14,884 nucleotides of DNA from DASRVA01 sp050732935 (lineage in GTDB: Bacteria > Gemmatimonadota > Gemmatimonadetes > JACCXV01 > JAHWKZ01), in contig JBOHRW010000079.1 of the NCBI GenBank assembly GCA_050732935.1, positions 1 to 14,884 of the forward strand. The letters run 5' to 3'. The notes under the pieces were generated by a model. That model worked only from the letters and a program-made list of their open reading frames with translations. It did no database searches and was not told the origin of the DNA. How positions within the stretch are numbered: the first letter of the stretch is position 1; each line of letters starts with the position of its first letter. This document shows positions 1 to 6,308 of the stretch, piece after piece. Both the position numbers and the translations under genes were made by a program.

Positions 1-713
1 TCCGCCTGGGCGGCCCGGATCTCGTCGACCCACGGATCCAGCTCCTCCCGCTCGTACAGGTAGTTGTAACGCTCGTACGACGGACGGTCCTCCGCGAACC
101 ACGATTCATAGTTGCGGCCGTGAAACCTGAAGTAGGCGACCGGTCCTGTGCGGCGGACGATCCGCTCCAGTGAGCCATCATGGATCGGCTGGTCGATGGC
201 CGCCAGGCCGACCTGTTTCTCGGTGAGCCAGTCGAGCGCCTCGGGATCGTCCCACGAGGCGTGCCGCACCTCGACCACGAGCGGATAGTCGCCAAAGCTC
301 TCGACTACGTTGGCGAGCCACCGCCGCGCCTTGGGCTCGTTCCGGAACGACCACGGGAACTGGACGAGGACGGCCAGCAGCCGGTCCTCCTCGGCCAGGA
401 CGTCCAGCCCCTCGCGAACCTGCTTGACGTCGTCGACGGTAGGCGGCGCTTCGCGCTCGTGAGTGAAGCGCCGCCAGAGCTTCGCCGTGAACCGGAAGCG
501 CGAGTTCTCCTCGACTCGGCGGGCCCAGGAGCGCGTCCATTGCGCGGGCGGCGGGCGATAGAAGGAGGAGTTGATCTCGACGACGTCGAAGAAGCCGGCC
601 AGGTAGGCGAGCGGATCGAACCGCCGCCCGGCCCCGCTCGGGTAGACGATCCCCTTCCAATCCTCGTAGGACCAGCCGGCGGGACCGATGTGGAGGTTCG
701 TGCCGGCGACCAT
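1..713 (-). CDS. DUF72 (YecE-like) family protein, 3' end outside window
   Basis: The reading frame runs off the left edge, leaving 237 visible codons. The N-terminus carries the family hallmarks: an IGPAGWSYEDWKG motif soon after the start, then VVEINSSFYRPP and FRFTAKLWRRFTHE. Further on come LVQFPWSFRNE, VVEVRHASWDD and AYFRFHGRN, the usual order of DUF72 landmarks. These proteins adopt a TIM-barrel-like fold; their biochemical role is not established. I place the start at the ATG at 713, because a TACAAT hexamer (726-721) lies exactly 7 nt upstream, fitting a leaderless transcript. An in-frame ATG at 722 overlaps that hexamer and is less likely. The decayed dinB 3' fragment lies just upstream. 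Family assignment is firm; the start is an inference. Confidence 0.9.
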   Translation of the reverse strand, partial: MVAGTNLHIGPAGWSYEDWKGIVYPSGAGRRFDPLAYLAGFFDVVEINSSFYRPPPAQWTRSWARRVEENSRFRFTAKLWRRFTHEREAPPTVDDVKQVREGLDVLAEEDRLLAVLVQFPWSFRNEPKARRWLANVVESFGDYPLVVEVRHASWDDPEALDWLTEKQVGLAAIDQPIHDGSLERIVRRTGPVAYFRFHGRNYESWFAEDRPSYERYNYLYEREELDPWVDEIRAAQA

Positions 714-720
714 CTCCTCC

Positions 721-726
721 ATTGTA
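721..726 (-). promoter_or_regulatory. Candidate -10 element of the DUF72 gene
   Basis: On the minus strand TACAAT is followed by 7 nt and then the ATG at 713. The same hexamer, at the same 22-nt distance after a dinB-type TGA stop, occurs at 3917-3912. No convincing -35 is visible at 16-19 nt upstream, so the promoter may be weak or of extended type. Confidence 0.45.
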
Positions 727-748
727 CCGGATCGAGCGAAGGGCGGCT

Positions 749-1004
749 TCAGCCGGCGTCTGCGAGCCCCGCACCAGCCGCCAACTTTGACGCCCGCCGC
801 GCCGCCAGCCGCTCCTCCTCCCCTTCCGCCACCGCCAGGGTCGGCCCGGAGCGGACGGCATCGAACCCGTAGCGCGAGCGGAGCCGGTCCAGCGGGGCGA
901 TCAACCGCTCCCAGGCGAGCTCCCTGGGGTTGGCGAAGAGGTTGAGCTGGGGGGCCAGCCAGGACCAGGTCCGAGAACCCGACCCCGAGGAGCCGGACCT
1001 GGAC
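749..1004 (-). pseudogene. Remnant of a dinB 3' end
   Basis: The translation contains the C-terminal landmark of the neighbouring DinB, APQLNLFANPRELAWERL, then RSRYGFDAVRSG and a short divergent tail ending at TGA 751-749. Just upstream of APQLN one extra base (near 955-959) breaks the DinB frame, so the preceding matching bases read in the wrong frame. No catalytic part of a Y-family polymerase remains. The fragment begins abruptly at 1004, where it is fused to a piece of another gene. An open frame of 140 codons runs through the fusion from a GTG at 1171, but it merely joins two out-of-context fragments, so I do not treat it as a gene. Confidence 0.85.
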
Positions 1005-1249
1005 TGGCTGGCGTCCTTGTTGTTGGAACTCGAGTCCTCCCACAGACCGACCGGATCGCCGTCAGTCAAGCCCTCAATGGCGTCGGCTTTGAACCAGGCC
1101 GCGAATCCGGGAACTGGCTCCACCGCATCATTCCTCACGGAGACGGGCGCGGTTGCCGAACCAGAACTCACAGGAGAGCGAAGAGGGCTGCGGGAAACGT
1201 TACGGTGCTAATCATCTGCCTCAGGGAGCGAAGAAGCCACCACAATTCG
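1002..1249 (-). pseudogene. Remnant of a second LamG-gene 5' end
   Basis: This piece is about 90% identical (manual count) to 2402-2650, the start of the intact LamG gene plus the last codons of the gene before it (NCGGFFA then TGA). The equivalent ATG lies at 1215 and begins the same signal peptide, MISTVTFPAALFALL. A one-base deletion near 1170 then creates an immediate TGA. Beyond the deletion the homologous frame continues to the KDASQS region and is cut at 1002-1004 by the junction with the dinB remnant. This looks like a former tandem paralogue that lost all but its first 80 or so codons. Confidence 0.85.
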
Positions 1250-1284
1250 CTGGTCCGTGATGGGATTCTGTAGCAGAGCCCCCG

Positions 1285-2616
1285 CTACCGGCCGATCTTT
1301 TGCGCAGCTGCGCGCACGGCTGGCGGTGCGGAAGGATCTTCGGCTACAGCTCTCAGCTCGGTTGCCACCAGCTCGGATGCGTTGGGAGGCAAAGGCTCTC
1401 CTTCACGGCCGCCACCGCTGAAAATGTGCATTGATCTTATGAACGGAACCTCCGGATCAACAACCGCCTCGTAATCCCCGAGCCCGCCCGGATGGAGCTG
1501 GCCGTAGAGAATGCGCATGGCCTCGACTCTGGCTCGCTCCCCGGCGGCGGGATCCGACGCCACCTCGAGTGCGGCCTCGAAGAACGCTCGATCCCTCATG
1601 AAGATGCCCGCGTGGACCAATATGTCGAGCTCGAGGTTCTGCGCCTGGGCATAGCGGTTTTGGCGCAGGACATGGGCAAGGGCTTCCCCGCCTTCACAAT
1701 CTTCGCAACCACCGGCGTACACGAGAGCCCACTCGCGCAGGGAAGCCGGCTCGCCCTCGATCAACACCTGGCTCACGAGATCACACCTCTCCTCATGCGC
1801 AAGATCGTACGGATCGGGGGGCTGACCGATGCCGTACTTCTCGATGAGGTACTCCTCCGTGGCCCGCATGTCCGCGTCGCTCAAGCTGTTCGTGTAGAAG
1901 ATCACCTCCGCGATGTCTCCCTTGAACGGGTTGACCCCGTTCTGGCGCCCCCCGATAGCGGCCTGGCTCGGAGCCGTCCCGATACCTGTGTATCCTGTGT
2001 CGTTCAGATAATAGACCGTGTCCGCCCGAACCTGGAGGTGCCGCGGAGAGTTGGCATGGAGCCGCCAAGTAAGCACGTACCATGTCCCGGTGGAAAGAAC
2101 CAAGGTGGAATTGCGCGTTCCATCCTGGCTGCTGCTATAGGCGAGCCAGTTCCCGCCGCTGTCGTTTCGCCGGGCGATCAGGTCCAGGTTGTTCGAGATG
2201 GCGCTGGACCCCACCACGTCATGGCGGCCGGACCCAGGCAGGGAATCGAGCCGGACCACGGCAAAGACCGTGAAGTGGTTGGTCAGACCCCAGATGCCGA
2301 ACTGCACCGAAGATACGAGCCGATCGTCGATGCCATCGAAGCGCACGACAGGGTTCCCATTTACAACGTTGCTCTTGAAAATCGGCTTGAATGCCGCGTT
2401 TGACTGGCTGGCGTCCTTATTGTTGGCACTGGAGTCCTCCCAGAGACCGCCCGGATCGCCGTCACCCAGACCAACGATGGCATCGGCTTTGAACCATGCC
2501 GCGAATCCGGAAGCTGGCTCCACCGCATCATTCCTCACGGAGACGGGCGCGGTTGCCGAGCCAGAACTCACCAGGAGAGCGAAGAGGGCTGCGGGAAACG
2601 TTACGGTGCTAATCAT
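1285..2616 (-). CDS. Exported LamG/concanavalin A-like domain protein
   Basis: The 443-residue product starts with a probable signal peptide (MISTVTFPAALFALLVSSGSA; cleavage near residues 21-23). Residues about 38-263 form a LamG/ConA-like jelly-roll domain, opening with AAWFKADAIVGLGDGD and WEDSSANNKDASQ, with VVRFDGIDDRL in the middle and closing with GDIAEVIFYTNSLSDADM and EYLIEKYGI. Such domains usually bind sugars or other ligands on secreted proteins. Residues about 270-443 are predicted mainly helical and cysteine-bearing (CDLV, GGCEDCEGG), perhaps HEAT-like; I do not recognise a named family there. I chose the ATG at 2616 because it begins the signal peptide; upstream codons in frame overlap the preceding gene. 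The gap to that gene is 5 nt, suggesting one transcript. A short GAGG precedes the ATG. Confidence 0.8.
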   Translation of the reverse strand: MISTVTFPAALFALLVSSGSATAPVSVRNDAVEPASGFAAWFKADAIVGLGDGDPGGLWEDSSANNKDASQSNAAFKPIFKSNVVNGNPVVRFDGIDDRLVSSVQFGIWGLTNHFTVFAVVRLDSLPGSGRHDVVGSSAISNNLDLIARRNDSGGNWLAYSSSQDGTRNSTLVLSTGTWYVLTWRLHANSPRHLQVRADTVYYLNDTGYTGIGTAPSQAAIGGRQNGVNPFKGDIAEVIFYTNSLSDADMRATEEYLIEKYGIGQPPDPYDLAHEERCDLVSQVLIEGEPASLREWALVYAGGCEDCEGGEALAHVLRQNRYAQAQNLELDILVHAGIFMRDRAFFEAALEVASDPAAGERARVEAMRILYGQLHPGGLGDYEAVVDPEVPFIRSMHIFSGGGREGEPLPPNASELVATELRAVAEDPSAPPAVRAAAQKIGR

Positions 2617-2650
2617 CTGCCTCAGAGAGCGAAGAAACCGCCACAATTCG
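2402..2650 (-). repeat. Direct repeat: LamG-gene 5' end, parent copy
   Basis: This segment is repeated at 1002-1249 in the same orientation, with about 21 substitutions and one indel by manual count. It spans the end of the HEWQH-motif gene and the first about 70 codons of the LamG gene, so the unit crosses a gene boundary. Confidence 0.85.
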
Positions 2651-3335
2651 GCGGCAAGGTGGTTTGAATGACCTGGTGCGGCCCGGGGTTGTCCGCATAT
2701 CGATCGAGAGTAGCCTTTAAAGCGTCGAGCGTGTCCTGAAGCTGGACCGCCAGGCTGTCTCGTGGACCAAAAAGGATCCATCTCTCCAGCCGGTCGTTGG
2801 GTGGGAGATCGGCGGCCGTAAAGCTGTCGCGGAGCAAGGCGACATGCTGCCACTCGTGATTCAGCACGACGTTCTTCATGTCCGCCACGTTCCAGCCCGC
2901 AGGCCAGAGCGGATCGGCTGGATCATCGAGGATCCTGTTGTAGGATACGATATGGGCCAGATAGTTGTACGCGTACATCGTGGTTCCCGGGTCTTCGCTG
3001 AGAATCATCGACCATCCATCATTCGGCCCACTGTCTACCTCGAAGAGCGATCCTGTCCAGACCGCGTACAAATCCGTGTGACCGAAGTCATGAGCCGCTC
3101 TCGGCGGATAGATCAGCGGGCATGGAAACACCAGGGTTTCCTCAGGAAGGGGACATACCTGTTGCACTGCCGCCGGAAGCTGCTCAAGGTCATGCCATTC
3201 CCTGGGATCAACGGTGACCGTCGTACCGGCCTCCGCGCTATCGCCGTCCACGACTGCAAGCACCGTGACCGTCCCGCCCACGGCCATCGTCCCCACCCAG
3301 AAGTGGTTCCCGGGGTCCGGCGGCTCATGGGTCAC
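2622..3335 (-). CDS. Putative exported protein with HEWQH (HExxH-type) motif
   Basis: The 237-residue frame opens with an Ig-like stretch (HFWVGTMAVGGTVTVLAVV, TTVTVDPREWHDL at residues 11-50). It then carries VVLNHEWQHVALLRD at about 156-170, where H160-E161-x-x-H164 has the form of a zinc-metallopeptidase HExxH helix. A single motif does not prove peptidase activity and I do not recognise the family. There is no signal peptide of its own. The start shown is the GTG at 3335, overlapping the TGA of the upstream lipoprotein gene by 4 bp (GTGA). The frame stays open upstream of that GTG and reads protein-like (RFADGQHVVTHEPP). The two frames may therefore be halves of one protein split by a frameshift near 3345-3375. 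Confidence 0.6.
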   Translation of the reverse strand: MTHEPPDPGNHFWVGTMAVGGTVTVLAVVDGDSAEAGTTVTVDPREWHDLEQLPAAVQQVCPLPEETLVFPCPLIYPPRAAHDFGHTDLYAVWTGSLFEVDSGPNDGWSMILSEDPGTTMYAYNYLAHIVSYNRILDDPADPLWPAGWNVADMKNVVLNHEWQHVALLRDSFTAADLPPNDRLERWILFGPRDSLAVQLQDTLDALKATLDRYADNPGPHQVIQTTLPPNCGGFFAL

Positions 3336-3904
3336 GACATGCTGCCCATCCGCGAATCGCTCTCTTCGGGCCCCTGGGACACATCGATGTAGACCGGTCG
3401 GATGTGGAGGGTGTCAGCCCCGGGGACCCCGCTCGTCCGGTAGAAGACCACCACCTCGCCCGTGACATCGGTTTCCACGATCAACGTCCACGGATCGCAA
3501 TCTGGCTCCTCGCAGCTCTCGAAAAGGAGCGGCGGCGCAGGGAGTGAATCCAGAATAGGCAGCCCGCTCGGCCGGCTCTGCGCCCCGAAGTGTACGGGCA
3601 CGCTATCCACTCTGCCTCCGTCAGTCTGGCTCGTGTCCTCGAGTATCTTCACGCGGATCCGCACGATCGCTGCTTCCTCTCCCGGGCCCGGTGCGACGAC
3701 CGTGTCCGGTTCGACCTCCCATTCGTAGAGGTACTCGCCGTTACCGGGGCCCGGATCCGATACCCCACTCAGCGGTGATGGTCCCAGTCCCTCAGGCTCG
3801 GGACCCGTTGGCACTCTGTCATCATCCCCGCAGGCGGCCAGCACCAAGGCGACGGCGCACCTCAGGGCTTTGGACCTCCAGCCGGGGGATGCAGGAGTTT
3901 GCAC
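3332..3904 (-). CDS. Putative lipoprotein, possibly N-terminal half of a split gene
   Basis: From the GTG at 3904 the product has 190 residues. The N-region carries Arg and Lys, followed by a hydrophobic run ending in VALVLAAC, a lipobox with Cys at about residue 25, then GDDD and a Pro/Gly-rich linker. This predicts a lipid-anchored envelope protein. The rest is beta-rich and Ig-like (EYLYEWEVEPDTVV, AAIVRIRVKIL, GEVVVFYRTS), with a C-E-E-P-D-C segment. I chose the GTG because TACAAT ends exactly 7 nt before it; a CTG start preceded by GGAGG would also keep the lipobox but gives a very short signal sequence. The gene overlaps the next frame by GTGA. Function is unknown. Confidence 0.65.
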   Translation of the reverse strand: MQTPASPGWRSKALRCAVALVLAACGDDDRVPTGPEPEGLGPSPLSGVSDPGPGNGEYLYEWEVEPDTVVAPGPGEEAAIVRIRVKILEDTSQTDGGRVDSVPVHFGAQSRPSGLPILDSLPAPPLLFESCEEPDCDPWTLIVETDVTGEVVVFYRTSGVPGADTLHIRPVYIDVSQGPEESDSRMGSMS

Positions 3905-3911
3905 AATATCG

Positions 3912-3943
3912 ATTGTACCAGATCGGGGGGGGGGGCTTGTCAA
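3912..3943 (-). promoter_or_regulatory. Promoter of the exported-protein cassette with C11 spacer tract
   Basis: On the minus strand a perfect TTGACA (3943-3938) and a TACAAT (3917-3912) are separated by 20 nt that include 11 consecutive C residues. The TTGACA overlaps the dinB stop codon. The -10 lies 7 nt before the GTG at 3904. A spacer of 20 is longer than the usual 16-18, and loss of about 3 C would give 17. Confidence 0.6.
3925..3935. repeat. Homopolymer of 11 G (C on minus strand)
   Basis: An uninterrupted run of 11 G lies between the putative -35 and -10 of the cassette promoter. The equivalent place in the other repeat copy (about 734-748) has no such run, so it expanded in this copy only or was lost in the other. 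Confidence 0.95.
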
Positions 3944-5250
3944 TGCCTTGAAGCAACGCTGGCCTCCGTCCCGCGTTGGCTTCGCGAGACCCGGCCGACG
4001 CCTGGCGCTCCCGCCGCGAATCGGGACGTCTCCCGTGCCCGCCCCCGCTCCTCCTCCCCCTCCACCACGGCCAGGGTCGGCCCCGAACGCACGGCGTCGA
4101 ACCCGTAGCGCGAGCGGAGCCGGTCCAGGGGCGCGATCAGCCGCTCCCAGGCGAGCTCGCGCGGGTCGGCGAAGAGGTCCAGCTGGGGGGCGGCCAGGAC
4201 CAGGTTCGTGAGTCCGACCCCGAGGAGCCGGACCTGGACCCGCCGCGCCCAAGCCGCGCGGTAGAGCTCCCGCGCCGTTCCCGCCACCACGCGGTCGCTG
4301 TCGGTCGGCGTGGCGAGCGTGGCGCTTCGGGTGAGGATCGTGAAGTCACGGTAGCGGAGCTTCAGGGTTACCGTGCGGGCGGTCATCCCGTGGCCGCGGA
4401 GGTCTCGTGCCGCGCGCTCCGCCAGGTAGTGCAGCATGGCCTCGCAGAACGCGGGGTCGGCCGTGTCCTCGCCGAACGTGCACTCGCGGCTCACCGACTT
4501 GGGCCGCGCGCGGGCCGCGATCTCCGCGCCGTCGTCTTCGCCCCGAGAGCGGGCGAAGAGCTGAGGTCCCCGCTCACCGAAGGCGAGCCCCAGGAGCTCG
4601 GGATCCAGCCGGGCCAGGTCCCCCAGCCGGCGCAGGTTGAAGCGCCGGAGCGCTTCCAGCGTGGCAGGGCCGATCCCTGGCATCCGCTCGAGCGGCAAGG
4701 GTGCCAGGAACGCCGCCTCGCGGCCCGACCAGACGTGCAGGAAGCCCTCGGGCTTGGCGAGCTCGGAGGCGATCTTAGCGACCGTCCGGCTCGAAGCGAG
4801 CCCGAGTGAGGCCGGGAGCCCGGTCTCCTCCAGGATCGCCCGCCGGATCCGCTCGGCCGTGGTCGCCGGGGCCCCGTGGAGGCGCTCGGTCCCGGTCAGG
4901 TCCAGATATGCCTCGTCGATCGAGACCGGATCGACGGCCGGGGTGAAGCGGCGGAAGACCCGCCGGACGGCCCGCGCCGCGTCGCGGTAGCGGTCGTGGC
5001 TCCCCGGCAGGTAGACCGCGTGCGGGCAGAGGCGGTACGCCTCCCGGATCGGCATCGCCGAGTGGAGCCCGTGCTCCCGGGCCTCATACGAGGCGGCGGC
5101 CACGACACCGCGCCCCTTCCCGCCCCGGGGGTCCGCACCCACAACGACCGGCTTCCCGACCAGCGAGGGATCCCGGAGCCGCTCGACCGAGACGAAGAAG
5201 GCGTCCAGGTCGACGTGGAGGATGGACCGTGGTGCGGAGGGGGGTCTCAC
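3940..5250 (-). CDS. dinB: DNA polymerase IV (Y-family translesion polymerase)
   Basis: The 436-residue product has all main Y-family features. HVDLDAFFVSVE at about 12-23 supplies the first metal-binding Asp (D14). Fingers-domain landmarks include VVAAASYEAREHGL. SIDEAYLD at about 110-117 holds the catalytic Asp-Glu pair. A helix-hairpin-helix (MPGIGPATLEALRRF) and a little-finger domain (RECTFGEDT, VTLKLRYRDF) follow. The enzyme copies damaged templates and extends mismatched ends. I start at the GTG at 5250: the frame is open further upstream but without conserved residues, and TTGACT-N17-TAGGGT ends exactly 7 nt before this GTG. The C-terminal tail after RSRYGFDAVRSGPTL is low-complexity and differs from the decayed copy at 749-1004. 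The gene is divergent from the ABC operon. Confidence 0.95.
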   Translation of the reverse strand: MRPPSAPRSILHVDLDAFFVSVERLRDPSLVGKPVVVGADPRGGKGRGVVAAASYEAREHGLHSAMPIREAYRLCPHAVYLPGSHDRYRDAARAVRRVFRRFTPAVDPVSIDEAYLDLTGTERLHGAPATTAERIRRAILEETGLPASLGLASSRTVAKIASELAKPEGFLHVWSGREAAFLAPLPLERMPGIGPATLEALRRFNLRRLGDLARLDPELLGLAFGERGPQLFARSRGEDDGAEIAARARPKSVSRECTFGEDTADPAFCEAMLHYLAERAARDLRGHGMTARTVTLKLRYRDFTILTRSATLATPTDSDRVVAGTARELYRAAWARRVQVRLLGVGLTNLVLAAPQLDLFADPRELAWERLIAPLDRLRSRYGFDAVRSGPTLAVVEGEEERGRARETSRFAAGAPGVGRVSRSQRGTEASVASRH

Positions 5251-5257
5251 GATACCG

Positions 5258-5286
5258 ACCCTAGCCGAAGAAATACCGAAAGTCAA
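5258..5286 (-). promoter_or_regulatory. dinB promoter, leaderless type
   Basis: On the minus strand TTGACT (5286-5281), a 17-nt spacer and TAGGGT (5263-5258) are followed by 7 nt and the GTG at 5250. Transcription would begin at or within a base or two of the start codon. I see no obvious LexA-type palindrome overlapping it. Confidence 0.65.
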
Positions 5287-5366
5287 CCGGACGCCGGTAG
5301 TCGGTCGGCGCCCAGGGCTCGACGGATCGTTGCCGCAAACCACGGTCGCGGCGAGACTCCCCATCC

Positions 5367-6308
5367 ATGCCTCCCGCCATCGAGACCCGCGACCTCACCC
5401 GTCGCTTCGACGGGCTGACCGCTGTCGATGGGCTCTCCATCTCGATCGATCGAGGCGAGGTGGTGGGCCTCTTGGGCCCCAACGGAGCCGGCAAGACGAC
5501 CACGATCCGCATGCTGGCGGCGCTGATCCCGCCAACCTCGGGGACGGCCACGGTTGGCGGCTTCCGGCTGGGGGAGGACGACGACGGGGTTCGCCGCTCG
5601 ATCGGCATCCTGACCGAGACCCCGGGGCTCTACGACCGGCTCTCCGCACGCCGGAACCTCGCCTTCCACGCCCGTCTCCAGGGCGTCCCCGACGCCTCGC
5701 GGACGGTCGACCGATACCTCGAGCTCGTCGGTCTCGCGGACCGCGCGGACGACCCGGCCGGGACGTTCTCCAAGGGGATGCGTCAGAAGCTGGCCCTGGC
5801 GCGGGCCCTTCTCCACGAGCCCGAGGTGCTGCTCCTGGACGAACCCACGGCGGGGCTCGACCCCCGCATGGCGCGAGTGGTCCGGGACCTCATCGCGTCG
5901 CTGAAGACCGAGGGGCGGACGATCCTCCTCTCGACCCACAACCTGGAGGAGGCGGAGGCGCTCTGCGATCGAGTGGCCCTGATCCAGGGACGGCTGGTGG
6001 CGTTCGACCGCCCGGCCGTGCTGGCGGATCGCTTCTTCACCCGCCGGATCCTGGTTCGGCTGACCGAAGCCGAGGCGGGCGCCACCCACGCCCGGGCGCT
6101 CCCCTTCGTCCGCGATGTCATGCAGGACGGGGATCTCCTCACCGTGGCGCTCGCCGACGGCGCCGACACGCCGGCCCTGGTCCGCGGGCTGGTCGAGGCG
6201 GGAGCGCGGATCCACGAGGTCCTTCCTCTCCGCGCCACGCTCGAGGACGTCTACCTGGAGCTGATCGGGGACGCGGCGCCGACCGCGATCACCAGGCGCG
6301 GCCCGTGA
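5367..6308 (+). CDS. ABC transporter ATP-binding protein
   Basis: The 313-residue protein is a NatA/CcmA-style ATPase of an ABC-2 exporter. Visible motifs in order are Walker A GPNGAGKTT (37-45), signature FSKGMRQK (134-141), Walker B VLLLDEP (154-160), D-loop AGLD and the switch His in STHNLEEAEALCDRV (H191). The usual Q-loop position reads LTETPGLYDRLS, as in many exporters of this class. A C-terminal extension of about 95 residues after the nucleotide-binding domain is typical. Substrate cannot be read from sequence. The start ATG at 5367 has no clear Shine-Dalgarno; it directly precedes the conserved IETRDLTRRFDG. The stop overlaps the permease start by 4 bp (GTGA). Confidence 0.93.
   Translation: MPPAIETRDLTRRFDGLTAVDGLSISIDRGEVVGLLGPNGAGKTTTIRMLAALIPPTSGTATVGGFRLGEDDDGVRRSIGILTETPGLYDRLSARRNLAFHARLQGVPDASRTVDRYLELVGLADRADDPAGTFSKGMRQKLALARALLHEPEVLLLDEPTAGLDPRMARVVRDLIASLKTEGRTILLSTHNLEEAEALCDRVALIQGRLVAFDRPAVLADRFFTRRILVRLTEAEAGATHARALPFVRDVMQDGDLLTVALADGADTPALVRGLVEAGARIHEVLPLRATLEDVYLELIGDAAPTAITRRGP

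Larger units (their letters stand above)
721..1004 (-). repeat. Direct repeat copy 2: dinB 3' end through TACAAT
   Basis: This stretch matches 3912-4239 in the same orientation. The best part (about 811-1004 against 4048-4239) is roughly 87% identical by my manual count. Both copies include a TGA stop (751-749 and 3942-3940) followed after exactly 22 nt by TACAAT. The tail just before the stop is shorter here by roughly 45 nt. The two copies flank the exported-protein cassette. Confidence 0.85.
3912..4239 (-). repeat. Direct repeat copy 1: dinB 3' end through TACAAT
   Basis: This is the parent copy, belonging to the intact dinB, of the repeat at 721-1004. The pair lies in the same orientation about 3.2 kb apart and brackets the lower-GC cassette. 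Confidence 0.85.

Noticed and set aside
749..1171. 140-codon open frame on the minus strand
   Set aside because: It joins out-of-frame and in-frame pieces of two different genes from a GTG created by a frameshift; treated as two pseudogene remnants.
2617..2853. N-terminal extension of the LamG gene to 2853
   Set aside because: It overlaps the HEWQH gene and lacks conserved features, whereas the ATG at 2616 starts a signal peptide.
5222..6304. Long upstream extension of the permease frame
   Set aside because: It is low-complexity Arg/Pro/Gly sequence overlapping the ATPase gene; the GTG at 6305 begins recognisable permease sequence.
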